Below, in pieces: positions 1-12,051 of a stretch of 64,000 nt of DNA (position 1 is the stretch's first letter; each line of letters begins with the position of its first letter). Both the position numbers and the translations under genes were made by a program. Below the pieces are notes generated by a model, which was given only the letters and a program-made list of their open reading frames with translations, had not been told where the DNA came from and ran no database searches. The stretch covers positions 119,434 to 183,433 of the forward strand of contig NW_006499435.1 in the NCBI RefSeq assembly GCF_000471905.2. Direction: 5' to 3'. The DNA is from Amborella trichopoda. Taxonomy: Eukaryota; Streptophyta; Magnoliopsida; Amborellales; Amborellaceae.

Positions 1-3000
1 GAACAGTCCTGAAGCTTAAGGGTGATAAGAGAAGGGCACGCCTTTGAGAGCTTTGAAAGCCCAATATCTCCAATTTTGGAGCATTTGCTAAGGTCAAGGA
101 ACATGATTAAATGGCACCCATCTGCTAAAGCAGAGACACCAGAGTCAGTAACATTGATGCAACCCTGTAAACCTAGTTCTTCCAGAAACCGAGAGTTCTT
201 GGACAAGGCATGTAATAATGAGTCAGAAACTGATTTGCAACCAGATAGGTGTAAGCTTCTTAATTTATGACACCCTTCAGAAATGGCAATGAAGCCTTTG
301 TCTGTCAATTTACGACAATGGGAAGCATCTAAACTTTGCAAATGCGAAAGACCTCGAGCAAGCGCCTTCAATCCAGTGTCTGTAACTCCTGTAAATTCTC
401 CGAAAAGTTGTAGAAAGAAGTTAGAAGAATCAGGTTTGTAGGGCTTTGGGACATAAATGAAAGTAAGCATAAACAGACTTCATATTCTAACATGAAATGA
501 AATGCAGTACAAGCCTAATATGGGTGATGGACTAGATCTGCTGTCATAACCCCTACACAATCATAGACATCATCTTCAAATGAACATATCCCTTCATAAC
601 CCCTACACAATCATAGACATCATCTTCAAATGAAGATATCCCTTCAAAACTTTAAGGCGTCTTATATAGTATGATATTTGAGAATAGAAAATCAAGCGTA
701 AGAGATGCAACATATTGGGAACAGCAAGTACTGGATTTACAACAGGATATATAGAAGTACTTGTTCAATTTTGGGCAGCTATCACTGGCTTGCCTTGTTG
801 GCTACGTGGCCTTCGGAGCAAAGAAACCGTAATACCGTATTGTCTGGTATCAACTACCAAGAGGCAATGATATGAGAGAATGGGAACATATTCCAGGAGG
901 GGACGGAAAAGGAAAAGGGAAACAACCAATGTAAGCTGTAGTACAGAAAGATGAATTTAAAAGCGGTGAGCACAATCCACATTTATGGCATTTAGTTTCC
1001 TTGTAACGAGTAACTTTAAAAGCACATAGATCATTAAATTTTTCTAAGGTACAAAAATTATCACCTTATTCACATATAAGGTGCTATGTTCATATGTCAA
1101 TGTGTGTAATAATAAACAAGGCAATACAGAGAAGGATACAATGAACATTGTCATTAAAGGTGTGCCATGAATGCATAGCACAATCGAATCAAATTTCCTC
1201 AGAAATTAATCAGCTTACGGGGCCTTTCAATTTTATAAAAAATGAAAAAGCTTGTACAAGAAATTGAGAACTAATAACTATAATTATTACTCCAATTAGA
1301 GGAACTGAGAGACTTCATAAAGTGTCACAGTTTCTCGGAACTCCAAAATTTTCTACCAAGAAGTTCACAAGAGCTCATTGCCCTGAAATTATTGGTCAAC
1401 ACACTCAGCTCTCTCTTTTTTCTTTCTTTTCTTTTTTTTTTTGGTTAGTTCATCAGATTCAACATTCTCTCAAACTCTCAAATTTTGAAGAAACTCTCAC
1501 GAACTTATGATTACTGATTCCTAGTCCCTCAAGCAAGATAAGTTTATTTGCGCTTTTTTCTTTTTATGTGGGATGGGGGTGTGTGTAGCGGGCTGAGGTT
1601 AGGTAGGCTGGTTCAGAAAAGACCTACCCCTGTATCCCGTAAGATAACTATTTAAATGGTGGATTCCTTTAACACCTTGCACAATGTGCAAATTTCCTAC
1701 AACAATGTATACCCACTAAAGCTATATTTCTGAGGCCTCATTGCTTTCCACTCTCCTATCACACGTTACAGGTTCCAAACAATACAAACCAATGACTCTT
1801 ACTCTCTAACTTCACAAAAAAGAAAATCCCCTAATAAGTAGCACCCATGTAAATACAAAGATATTCACCCACCATTCAATATCATGATTTGAATCGCCAC
1901 ATCGACATAATTTCATGACTTCTCTTCCAACCCCAAGATATTTACCCTCATTAGACTCAGGCACCTTTTTAAGTCAATAGTCCATTATGATGCATCAAGC
2001 ATTTCTTTTCTTTCTTTGATGAATTCTGAAACATCAAGCATTTGCTTTGCATAATGACAATCAATAAATACCTTCATTGAGTAACACAATTTTCAGGATA
2101 GAAAAATGGGCTCCTTTTATGAGTAAAAATAAAATTAAAGGAAAAATAAAGATCATTAAGGAGATACAAGCAGCCTCAAAGTCCAAAGAATCACAAAAAT
2201 TTTCATCAGCACATTATAACAAGGAAGAGAATAAGAATCCCATCTTTCAGATAGACACATACACACAACCTCGTATACAGGAAGCCATGAAATTCTAATT
2301 CTCATGATATTTTCACTAGCTCAGCCATATACAAATCAGTATAAAGGGAATTGAGTTGCCCTGAGTTGTATGTACCACTCGGGGTACATGAAAAAATTTC
2401 AAAAATCCAAAAAAAAATGGAAAATTGTGGGATAATGGGAATGTAGCATAAATTTAAAGATTATTGGTACTTTTTAAACTTGCTTTTGATTTTATTTCAC
2501 TTTTCCTACCTTTATTGTATTTTTCGTACTTTTTTTTTTAATTTTTTCCAGGGCTTTTGGCCCTGTACGGGACTCAGGTGAGTCCACCGCTGAGTAACTC
2601 AGGCCAGGGCCGAGTACCCGGCCTGAGGCGAGTCCCATAAAAATGATACAAATCCAAACAGATTCACAGCAAAAAACAAATACAAAGCCTGGTTGAGAAA
2701 TTAAAACATGCTTTTCGCAAGGAAACTGCAGTTTTGATCCTTATTTCTTCACAAAAAACAGAAAAAAGTTAACCATACCGAGTTAAACATCAACACAAGC
2801 AAATAAATGAGAAGGCAAAATTTCAAGGATAAATCCTAGACATTCACAAAGACTGGCAACAATTAAACGCCTTTTTTTCCTACTTAAAAATTCTAACACA
2901 AGGGTTTTTCCACATAGCTTAAATTTACCAACCAAAGGCCCATATTTCTAATTCCTAAAGAAAACCAACACCACAAAGAAGGGTTTAAACCAACCTATCA

Positions 3001-3930
3001 AAACCCTCAATGCAAAAGCCGATAAAAAAAAGCCGACATTTACAAATGAGACCAGACCTACTAAAAAATCAATTATGCAGAAGACCAAGAATGATTCTAG
3101 ACCTTCCTCCTATAAAACCAGGCTTAGCACATATAATAATCCAGTTAAAAAAAGGGTTTAAAGGCACCAATATAAAACCTGTTGCCAAACAAAAACAATT
3201 GCCAAAGAATTTTTTTTTCTAATTTTAGTAATCTGAACCAATAATCATCAACCAAGAAGGTGGAAATTTACCAATCTCAACCCTACTTCCTCACAAAATC
3301 AGACGATTTCAGCAGTCCAAACCCAAATTCCTAACAAATCCAAAAAAACATACAAAATCTTAACACAATTAACCCAGACCCCACTTCCTATACAAAAACA
3401 CAGAGAAATCATCATTAAATATCCATGTACATGCACATAAAAATATCAATTTTTTACGAAACCAATAACCGGTTCCTCAAAAAACAGATAGGTAAAAAGT
3501 TAAAATCGCTAATATCAAAAAAACCCAATACAAAAAAATAAAAATAAAAAATAAAAAGGATAACTAATATGATCGTACCTTTACAATTTTGCAGATTAAG
3601 GAACTGCAAGCTCTTAAACCCCTCAGCTATCACAGAGAGATCAGCATCAAGAGTTCCCGGATAAAATGATCTCGATACAGACTGAGAAATATCCAATTCT
3701 CTCGCTCCTCTAAACCTCCGAGCTATTCTTTCGAGCATCACTGGCCCAGCTCTAACACAAAGCTTCTTTCTCTCACTGCTCTGCAGCATCAACCATTTTT
3801 TGCACACGAGGCCAAAGCTATCCCTATCCCTTTCGCTCTGCAACTTTGATAGTATAGCCCTGAGCTCATCATCGGTAAGGGCATCGTTTATGCAAACCCT
3901 AGTTTCTCTCTCCGCGATCGAGGTTCCCAT
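1..3930 (-). CDS. F-box/LRR (RNI-like) protein, At5g23340 type; 5' part, two exons
   Basis: Exon 1 is 3930..3579 and exon 2 runs from 388 past the left edge; the 3.2-kb intron has GT at 3578 and AG at 389-390 and joins phase 1 to give NCKG|VTDTGL without a break. The start is the ATG at 3930 (MGTSIAERE...); the frame stays open upstream to a TTG near 4035, which I reject because homologues begin near this ATG. Residues about 13-50 (DALTDDELRAILSKL...GLVCKKWL) are an F-box-like segment; then come leucine-rich repeats of the cysteine-containing type (LDISQSVSRSF, LQFLNLQNCKG, LQSLDASHCRKLTD, LRSLHLSGCKSVSD, LEELGLQGCINVTD). The order matches the Arabidopsis At5g23340 family. F-box/LRR proteins usually select substrates for SCF ubiquitin ligases; the substrate here is unknown. 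The C-terminal LRRs are outside the window. Confidence 0.9.
389..3578 (-). other. Intron 1 of the F-box/LRR gene
   Basis: AT-rich intron of 3.2 kb. It holds a 50-bp tandem duplication at 545-644 and a GC-rich patch at 2545-2637 with repeated GAGTAC/GAGTCC words that resembles the ends of the hAT-like elements seen elsewhere in the window. No other coding signal was seen. Confidence 0.8.
545..644. repeat. 50-bp tandem duplication, two copies
   Basis: Two adjacent 50-bp copies (545-594 and 595-644) differ at about one position (tgaaCata versus tgaaGata). They lie in intron 1 of the F-box/LRR gene. Confidence 0.9.
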
Positions 3931-4110
3931 CGTCACGAGTACAGGGAGAAGCCTGGGCTCGCTGTATAGAGAGAGAAACAGTCTGGTTTCTGGTGGGGTT
4001 TGGTGAGTTGGAGTTACCAGTACAGCAGGTGTCAATGGGTTATAGAGAGAGAAGAGGGAGAAATTTTAGAGAGAGAGTTCTGTAGAGAGAGAGAGGGGTT
4101 TAGAATGGAC
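3931..4110 (-). promoter_or_regulatory. CT-rich 5' leader/promoter of the F-box/LRR gene
   Basis: On the gene's sense strand this stretch is a run of CTCTCT blocks (GAGAGA on the plus strand at about 3970-4100). Pyrimidine patches of this kind are usual in plant core promoters and 5' UTRs. No clear TATA box was found. Confidence 0.4.
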
Positions 4111-4350
4111 GGTACAGATCACGTTACGATACGAGGGAACGTAGAACTTCTATGTTGTTGGGAAAAATAGAAAGTTTTTCGGTTTTAAAAATTATAAAGA
4201 TAATACGATAAAAGTGAAAATAGAACTTTTATGATGTAAGGAAATATAAAAAAAAAGTTTATTTCGAAAATTATACGGACGGTTGGATAAGATGGAACAT
4301 AAAAACTATGTTGAAAGGGACTATAGAAAGCTTTCCCATTTCAAAAATTG
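4111..4350. repeat. Fragments of MULE-type MITE family B
   Basis: The sequence repeats words from the ends of the family B elements described at 22444 and 25633: 'agaacttctatgttgt' near 4141, 'agaacttttatgatgta' near 4218 and 'catagaaag'-like ends, closing with 'agaaagctttccca' near 4325. It looks like a degraded or rearranged pile of terminal pieces, not one whole element. Confidence 0.45.
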
Positions 4351-4589
4351 TACAGATCAAACCAATCTATGTGCACTGAATAATTTGAAAATAGATAGTT
4401 CATATTATTATTATAAAGTGTTGAAGGTTCTTTTTCCAATAAATATGCCTAAGAAAATATTCCACACCAAAATTTAATCGAAGTAATGCAAACCTCCAAA
4501 CTTTATCGTGAGATGTAATTTTGGTGTCGAATATTTTTAAGATGGTCAAAGAATCTACTCAAAAAATCTACTTTCATCTCTAATTAAAA

Positions 4590-4866
4590 AAAGGACCAGG
4601 CCAAGCCCGCATATGTCAAAATATGGGCCTCTTAATAAATATGTTTTTGAGATAGATTTTTTAACTTAATTTTGAAAGACACGTAATATCTAACATGGAG
4701 ATCATGAATATGAAAAAATAAATAAATGTTAAAAATGAAAAATCGTAATTCATTAGTTTCCATTGTTTTTAGATGGAACACCTACTTGCATCCATCTTCA
4801 AGATAGATGCTTTATTCTTTTTGGACCGAATATGTAGTCATGCGATCTAGCCTGCATGAAACAATT
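4590..4866 (+). repeat. Dispersed repeat R5, copy 1
   Basis: Shares a co-linear series of words with 9505-9795 and 11338-11580: 'ccaagcc...gcgggc', 'taatatgtttttgag', 'catgaatatgaaaa', 'ccattagtttcca', 'cacctacttgcatccatctt' and 'tggatgcttta'. It has no terminal inverted repeats that I could define and no coding capacity. Confidence 0.6.
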
Positions 4867-5154
4867 TTCCTTAAAAAAAATTAAGCTCCAAAAATATTTC
4901 AAATCAATCAAATCTATAACCGCATTACAATCCTGAAAATAGTCAATCTAAATAATGTGTAGCAAGATGTACTATTTTTGGACCTGAAATCTTTATTATT
5001 TTTTGTCATATTTATCGTTTTAGACTTTACATGGAGATATTTGGAAAATAAAAAGGACGTAATGGAGAGAATTCCATGATTATCCTGAAATTCTAATATA
5101 GAAAAAATTCATAGAATATTATAATTTGATGGTACAAAAATATATAGAATATTA

Positions 5155-5535
5155 TAATCGAAAAAAGTTTATATAAAGTTAAGGCTTTAAACAATCAATT
5201 GGAGCCCACCTCAAAAATTTTGTTAGAAGATGTTTTGATACCCAAATATTCTCAAATTGATCATCTCCATTTCAAGATGTATGGACATGAGAAAAAAATA
5301 GATTTCCAGTTTTGGAAGTAGTGCATCTTGTAACACAATTTTGAACGGTCAATTTTCAAAATTTTCAAGTTTTCATAGATTGGCTCAATCTACACTATTT
5401 TTTAAGCTTTAATTTTTTATTATGAAAAATAAAAATATATTTTAAGGCTATCACAAAGATTTCCAAGTATTGAAACCATATTTCTAGACACTATTTTAAG
5501 GTGCGCTTTACTTTGATTGTTTAGAGCCCCTAAGA
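5155..5535 (+). mobile_element. MULE-type MITE family A, degraded copy
   Basis: Left end reads agtttatataaagttaagg, followed by the family body ('cccaaatattctcaaattga', 'acatgag', 'tcaattttcaaaattttcaa') and the remains of the right end ('tttgattgtttagagcccc'). The outermost right terminus is lost. Full copies are at 46938 and 24297. Confidence 0.65.
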
Positions 5536-5611
5536 TCATAAAGATAAAATAAAATTAATATTTTTACAAAATAAATTTTTGGATTAAACAAATACTATTT
5601 AATTGTTTTGA

Positions 5612-5835
5612 TGGTAAGATCCAGAGTATTTAGGAACTATGATCCTTATAGAAACCGCACCCCTTTATTATTATTATGATCCTTTCTTGAGGGAGATGCA
5701 ATTTTCAAAGAAAGGTCCATGGTAGAGGTTAAAAGAAAAGAGTTCACAGTGTACTCCCCCAGGACGACATAAACTATTTTTTGTCAAAAGGAATTTAGCT
5801 CCTAAATACTCTGCTTGGATCTTACCATAACAAAA
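5612..5835. repeat. Imperfect inverted repeat (hairpin), about 220 bp
   Basis: Arms 'gatggtaagatccagagta...taggaacta' (5612-5641) and its inverse 'agctcctaaatactct..ttggatcttacca' (5806-5833). Just outside the right arm lies the start of the element at 5845, and an inverted copy of that element's tip (gaaaccgcaccc) lies at about 5649. This may be a small foldback element or the scar of an inverted insertion. Confidence 0.5.
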
Positions 5836-5844
5836 AAATTAGAT

Positions 5845-6235
5845 GGGTGCGGTTTCTGTAAAGTTGCAACCTTAAACACTTCAATTAAGACGCACCTAAA
5901 AGTTTGATCATAACATGTAATTTTGTTGTAAAACATTATTAGGATTATCTTAAAATCTATTGTTATATCTAATTATAAAATTTTAAATTCTAAAAATGAT
6001 TAAAATCTAAGTAGATTTATAAATATATGAAAATCTTGAAAATAGACGGTCTAGATAATTTGTGTTGCAAGATACACTATTTTTGAGACTCAAAAACTTT
6101 TTTTTTTTCATATTCATACATTTTGATATCGAGATGATTGATTAAAGGGTTTTTCAACATCAAAACAACATTTCTAATAGATTTTTAAAATACATATTAA
6201 GGTTGTAACCTTATATAAACTTTTTTTTATACCTT
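5845..6235 (-). mobile_element. MULE-type MITE family A, reverse-oriented diverged copy
   Basis: Starts GGGTGCGGTTTCTGTAAAG and ends near 6225 with 'aaccttatataaactttt', which are inverted versions of one another. The interior carries the reverse-strand family body ('gaaaatcttgaaaatagacgg', 'tacactatttttgag'). Its length of about 390 bp fits the family. Confidence 0.6.
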
Positions 6236-6807
6236 TTTCGCAGTCTAATTGAAGCAAATGCAGTATCTAACGTACCTAGAGATTGGCCAAACGACCTTCC
6301 CCCAGAAACAAGCATCTCTCTCCTCTCTTTTGCACCAATAAAGAGGACCCAGGTCTCTGTTTCATTTCCTTCTCTTTAAAATAAGGACGTTTTGCCTTCA
6401 TACAATTGATGTCATACTAACTAAAAATCACATTCGAGTACTTAAATGTTGAGTGCCCCATTTCAAATCTCAACCAACCTACCCTTGAAACTCTCTCTCT
6501 CTCCTCTCCTTTGCCCTACCATGAATATCTTATTAGCTTTATATGGCCTTTAAATGCTTTATGATTGTTAATAAAAATGAAATGATATAGTGGAACATAA
6601 ACTTAAGTAGGAGTGTGGTCTCTCATGGACCATATTAAACAAACGATGTTTGCTGATACCGGACTGTGATTGATGATCTAGGCCAGTCGGTAAAAAAAAA
6701 CACATGTTACCTGAGCATAAAGAACAAACCGAGAAGTGTTCTAAATATGTTAGCCCTTGATGAAGTCAAAGAATATGCCCGGATGAGTGAGTCGAGGGAC
6801 TGTATGA

Positions 6808-7253
6808 CCCTTGTGTGTGATGGTGGCCTACAGAGACAGGGGCCAAGGCCTCATTCATGTGTCATCACACGGCATACATATCAATAGATCGTTTGGGAAA
6901 GCCATAAATCTACCTTTTAGAGTAAAGCGTATGCATGTGAGAGAAATACCATTATGCACCATATGAGTTGTGGTCGCATCAGGTCTTAATGACCTTGACT
7001 AGTCTCTAGGAGAGGACTTGAAATCCACAGCCCTTGTATGTGATGGTGGCCTACAGAGACAGGGGCCAAGGCCTCGTTCATGTGTCATCACATGGCATTC
7101 ATATCGATAGATTGTTTGGGAAAGCCATAAATCTGCCTTTTAGAGTGAAGCGTATGCATGTGAGAGAGATACCATTATGCACCATATGAGTTGTGGTCAC
7201 ATCAGGTCTTAATGACCTTGACTAGTCTCTAGGGGAGGACCTAAAATCCACAG
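6808..7253. repeat. 223-bp tandem duplication
   Basis: Copy 1 is 6808-7030 and copy 2 is 7031-7253. Both start 'cccttgt.tgtgatggtgg' and end 'aaatccacag', with only a few percent mismatch. No protein-coding content was recognised; short ORFs through it are incidental. Confidence 0.9.
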
Positions 7254-7423
7254 ACTGGGATTGCGACCCTTTGGCTCATTGGCCAGACTTTAGTAATCTG
7301 TTAATGAGCCCCTGCTTGAACTGTGGGTCATGGGAAACACTAGGTCGGTCTAATAAAGCAAGTGTGATCTGTAGTCCACAGTTGAAAGTAGAGTGCCATA
7401 TGATTGTTGATTCCTAAACTATA

Positions 7424-7903
7424 TGGATCATTTTCCCATTAAATTCATTTAATTGTGTTTGTTTTACGATAAAAATTATTTTAGGATTATTATTTGAATT
7501 TTTTTGAACCCTTGGATATTTTATTTATATTTTTTAGATTTATAAAATTAAAGATATTGATTTTACAATGGATTAAATATTCAAATAATATTATAAAATC
7601 ATTTTATTAATGTTAAATACATAAAAATATTATGGGGGCCCATTGTACACATAAGCCCACCATATTTCTAGAAGGTGGGGCCCATGAGTGCCTCCCTTAG
7701 GTGGCACGCCCCACCCTTATTATCTTTCTTATTTTTTGGTGATATGGCATATAGCAATATGGTTGAAAGATATTAAATAAATATTGACTTGATGTGTCTT
7801 TAAAAGATTTTGTGGAAAGATTGAGTATACTTGTGTTATTTTATGGTATGCACAATATTTTGATTAGATTTAATTTATTTAATTTATATTGATGGGAAAA
7901 TGA
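7424..7903. mobile_element. Possible TIR element, about 480 bp
   Basis: 'ggatcattttcccatt' at 7425 is mirrored by 'atgggaaaatgatcta' at 7890, and the inverted similarity continues imperfectly for about 35 bp into AT-rich DNA. Superfamily not assigned; no clear target-site duplication. Confidence 0.35.
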
Positions 7904-8849
7904 TCTAAGAAATGAGGATAAAGGTTTATGCACCGTCTATAATGTTATCGCCAATCTATGGAATTGATAGCTCAAATTTCTCACCCCACACGTCACCTAA
8001 GATCAATGGTTCATATTCAATATCACAAGAAGATGCAAGCCAAAGAAAATCCTAACAAAGCCTAATCTTATTCAAAATCTATAAAAAGAGATTTTTTCAA
8101 CTCAAAAATCTCTACACCTTATATCTTATACCCAATTCTTATATTTCTCTCTCATATCCTAAAAAAGGGGCACACCCCACTTAGAAATTCTCTCTCTTTT
8201 AAGAAAAGCGTTTCTCTCTCATGAAAGCCAAAGGGGACACACACCACTTTTTTATCTTTGATCTCTCTCTCCCACATTGTGAAAGAACCTAAGGGTTTAG
8301 GTTATGGAGTTATTCTCTCTCTTATCTTTCAACTATATATTTATGATTATGGGTTTTAGGGTTTAGCAAAAAGATATTTCATCTCTGTCAAACTAGGTTG
8401 CTAAGAGAATTCACCTAGGGTTTGATTTTATGATCAAATGGGTTCATGTTCTATTGGTGTGGCTTGACCTGCTTTCCCGGTTGAGATTGAATGTTGATCA
8501 ATGATCCCACGCCATCGGATGGTGGTAACTCGGTGTGAGGTGTAATAAACCCGGTTGAGGTAATCTCCGGCACTCTTCATTTTGTTTATTGCAATTTTAT
8601 CTTTTATTCTCAAGCATAGTCAATAGTTGTTTCAATGACATCAAGTTGTTAAGATATTAGTTTTATTGTTAAGTTGATTTTATTTTGAAATTTATATTAT
8701 TGTAATAAAAACTACTTGTAAGTTATCTTTTACCAAAAGGGTGAAGAAAAGGAAAAAATATATTATCCGATAAAAGATCACATAGATCTTTCTTTCATAT
8801 CCCTCACAGAATACATCCCAATCATGACTCTCTCCCTTCAGGAAAAGTT

Positions 8850-9190
8850 TTTTTATATAAGGGTCAGGCCCTAGACAATCAAATTAAAATTAAGGGGCAC
8901 CTCAAAAATTCACTAGAAAATGTTATTTTGATGCCCAAAAAATCATCAAATCAATCATCCTAACCTCTAGATGTACGAACGTAAGAAAATATACATTTCA
9001 AGTCTTGAAAATAGTGCATTTTGTAATGCATTTTTTGGAGCATCTTTTTTTTAGATTATGAAATGTTCATAGACACGCTCGATCTACATTATTTTTTACT
9101 CTTTCAACTTTATAATTAGAGATGTAAATAATTTTTAAGCCATTACAAATATTTTTATTACCGGAATATCATCTTTCAACACCATTTCAG
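8850..9190 (+). mobile_element. MULE-type MITE family A, degraded copy
   Basis: Family body recognisable: 'ccctagacaatcaaatta', 'cacctcaaaaattcacta', 'tttgatgcccaaa', 'tagatgtacgaacg'. Right terminus eroded into a CT-rich stretch at 9190-9360 that repeats 'aacc(t/c)acc.atgaacc' about four times. Confidence 0.5.
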
Positions 9191-9504
9191 GCCCCTCTTT
9201 CTAACCTACCCATGAATCATGATTTCTATCCCTCATTCTCAATCCATGTGGTTAACTCTACCATGACTCTCTCTCTAACCTACCCATGAACCTCTATTTT
9301 TTTCTCTCTCTAACCCACCTATGAACCACTGTTTTTTCTCTCTTTCTCTAACCCACCATGAACCTCTTTTTCTTATCTCTCTGGCGTGGAGAATCAAAGA
9401 CCGCCACTATCTTATCTTCAAAGGGAAAGGATGGAAACAATAATCAAATTGAAAAGACGCCGGATCCAAAATCAATCATCACGAGCACCAGGATGCTTTA
9501 TGTC

Positions 9505-9795
9505 TGGGACGTAGGCCAAGCCTGTACAAATGCGGGCTTCTAATAAATCTATTTTTGAGGTTGATTTTAAACCTTTGCTTTTTTAAAAACATGTAATATG
9601 AACGTCATGAATATGAAAAATAAATGAATTTAAAAGATTAAAAATAATTATTCTAGTAAGAAAACATTTGGACCATTAGTTTCCATTGTTTTTAGATGGA
9701 ACACCTACTTGTATCCATCTTTAAAATGGATGCTTTACACTTTCTTGACCGCATACATAGAAATGTGGTCCAACCGACGTGAAACAATTGCCATA
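9505..9795 (+). repeat. Dispersed repeat R5, copy 2
   Basis: Co-linear with 4590-4866, including 'gatggaacacctacttg' and 'gaaacaattgcc'. A family B MITE begins immediately after its right end at 9799. Confidence 0.6.
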
Positions 9796-9798
9796 ATT

Positions 9799-10315
9799 GG
9801 GCAAACTTTCTATATTTCTTCTACAGCATAAAACTTATATACTTCTTTTTATCCAACTGTCCATTTTAAATGGAGGGCTAAGAATGCTTCAATCACAATG
9901 TCACATCTCTATACTATTTTATTTTTAATTTTTTGTTATAAACTATTGTGATACTAAATTTTGGACGTCCAATCCTTTATTAAACTTGAACTAGAGAAAA
10001 ATATATATAAAAAAATAGTTCAAATAAAATAAAATGACCCAAAATACCTTTGAAAGTTTTAAAGGGTATTTTGATCATTATATTTTATCGAAAGATTATT
10101 TTTAATATTTTTTATAGGTGCACCCCAATAAGAAGATGGGACGTACTAAATTTCATAATCATAAAATTTGTATAAAAAAACTAAAAATAAAATACTTTGA
10201 GATGTCGGATCTAATATCAAACGGTGAGTGGCTCTCTTGATCAAAATTGGACGGCTGGATGGTAGGGGAAGCATAGATATTCTATGCTGTAGGGGATGTA
10301 TAGAAACCTTTCCCC
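9799..10315 (-). mobile_element. MULE-type MITE family B, reverse-oriented copy
   Basis: Ends GGGCAAACTTTCTATAT and ATAGAAACCTTTCCCC are inverted repeats of each other; the interior has 'catcaaacggtgagtggctc'-like and 'aagggtattttgatcatt' family words. Flanking 9-mers (gccataatt / tttataatt) agree at six positions, consistent with a decayed target-site duplication. Confidence 0.65.
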
Positions 10316-10626
10316 TTTATAATTTATCAAATTATTTTGCTGAGTGGGGTTTTGGTACTGCTTGGGATACACTTATAGAAGTGAGACCATCCTTCCGGAG
10401 TCGGCAAGAGATGGTTTTGGACTCAAATTCTTCGGCATGTTTGTTTTCTGGAAGTATCAACTCCAAAGCCAAACTCATGGCTTTACATGGTGGCATGTAA
10501 ATCATGAGTTCCTCCATTTCACCCATTTTTTTAATCATTGATTTTCATAACGGGTGAAAAAAGAAACTCCCTACTTTTATGCTCCTTATGGAAACTTGCA
10601 AGTTTGGAAGTTTGGTTTCTCAAGCA

Positions 10627-10718
10627 AAACTTCCGGGCAATAAACATCCTTTATCTTCAAGTCCCACACCTTAAACTTCCGGGCAATAAACATCCTTTCT
10701 CTTCAAGTTCCACACCTT
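10627..10718. repeat. 46-bp tandem duplication
   Basis: Two adjacent copies, 10627-10672 and 10673-10718, starting 'aaacttccgggcaataaaca', with two or three differences. Confidence 0.85.
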
Positions 10719-10794
10719 GACCACCATAATCATGGATCTAGAAAAAAATTGAATTGTGAGTTCATCTCATACTTTTTCTTAGAAGGTTGGCGGA

Positions 10795-11050
10795 AAGGGC
10801 TATGTGGTGAGCAGATTTTTACATCTGGTCCTAAAATCCTTGGATTCTGTCTGGAACCCTTAAATCCTTAGAAACCACTGCAAACTTATGAGCCTGCCGC
10901 CTGGCTCATATGATTGCTCATATGATTGCAAAAGTTTCCGAGGGCTATGTGGTGACCCGATTTTTATATCGGGTCCTAAAATCCTTGGGATGTGTCTGAG
11001 ATCGTAAGATCCATAAAGACCACTGGAAACACATGAGCCAGCAGGCTCAC
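10795..11050. repeat. Diverged tandem duplication, period about 145 bp
   Basis: 'gggctatgtggtgagcagat' at 10797 recurs as 'gggctatgtggtgacccgat' at 10942. Both are followed by 'ggtcctaaaatccttgg' and by a further 'gagcc.gc' block. Confidence 0.6.
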
Positions 11051-11337
11051 AAAAAAAAACATTTCCTTACTTGTCATGTACATGTTATATATGCGATCCT
11101 TTTCAACAACCAAGAAAAGCTTGAATGTATGATGAGGTGCTTATTCAATGTTGGATCGCATCTTTAGCACAAGTTGTCTAACAAAAGAGGGTTGTAGAGG
11201 CCCCATCTTACCAGATGTTGTCAGCAGGTTAGGGTTGATGCAGCATACTGTTTCGATTTTGCATTCATTAGGTCTTTGTAAAAATATTTGTTTGAAGTTA
11301 CATATATCGAGATAAGGAGAGAGAACGGTTTATATGG

Positions 11338-11580
11338 GGCCAACCTGCATATTGTGGAATTGTAGGTTTGGCAATAAATATATTTTTTACATATAATTTG
11401 ATTCTAATTTTTAGAGAATATATAACTTTAACATGGAGATCATGAATATGAAAACTAAGTAAAAAATAAATTGAAAACTAAATAAAAAATAACATTAAGA
11501 AAACATTTAAACCATTAGTTACACTTAGACCGACCACCTATTTGCATCAATCTTCAAGGTGGACGCTTTAAAAACAAATT
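11338..11580 (+). repeat. Dispersed repeat R5, copy 3
   Basis: Shares 'aacatggagatcatgaat', 'agaaaacattta.accatta' and 'cacctatttgcatc.atctt' with the copies at 4590 and 9505. It is the most diverged of the three. Confidence 0.5.
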
Positions 11581-11678
11581 TCTCAAACTTTGTAAACGTA
11601 AAGCCAATTTGGCATCGAATGGCTGGTAGCAATTGTGACCTCCTTATAACATAGATAAATGGTCTCTTAGTTATTGTC

Positions 11679-11732
<54 letters not shown>

Positions 11733-12051
11733 GAGGGAAGGANNNNNNNNNNNNNNNNNNNNNNNNNNNNNNNNNNNNNNNNNNNNNNNNNNNNNNNNNN
11801 NNNNNNNNNNNNNNNNNNNNNNNNNNNNNNNNNNNNNNNNNNNNNNNNNNNNNNNNNNNNNNNNNNNNNNNNNNNNNNNNNNNNNNNNNNNNNNNNNNNN
11901 NNNNNNNNNNNNNNNNNNNNNNNNNNNNNNNNNNNNNNNNNNNNNNNNNNNNNNNNNNNNNNNNNNNNNNNNNNNNNNNNNNNNNNNNNNNNNNNNNNNN
12001 NNNNNNNNNNNNNNNNNNNNNNNNNNNNNNNNNNNNNNNNNNNNNNNNNNN
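11679..12051. repeat. (GA)n microsatellite running into assembly gap 11743-12051
   Basis: A pure GA run from 11679 breaks down to GGAGGAGGGAAGGA and then 309 N; the far side resumes with GA repeats at 12052-12062. The gap was probably caused by the microsatellite, so its true length is unknown. Confidence 0.9.

Noticed and set aside
2350-2640. Possible hAT-like fragment in intron 1 of the F-box/LRR gene
   Set aside because: It shares GAGTAC/GGCC words with 45497-46443, but neither terminus nor a duplication could be identified.
3931-4035. N-terminal extension of the F-box/LRR protein up to 4035
   Set aside because: The extension starts at a TTG, is proline/leucine-rich, and is not found in homologues; it overlaps the CT-rich leader. 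The ATG at 3930 fits the family.
9358-9543. 61-codon plus-strand ORF at 9358
   Set aside because: It begins in the CT-rich 'atgaacc' repeat and ends within dispersed repeat R5, so the frame is incidental.
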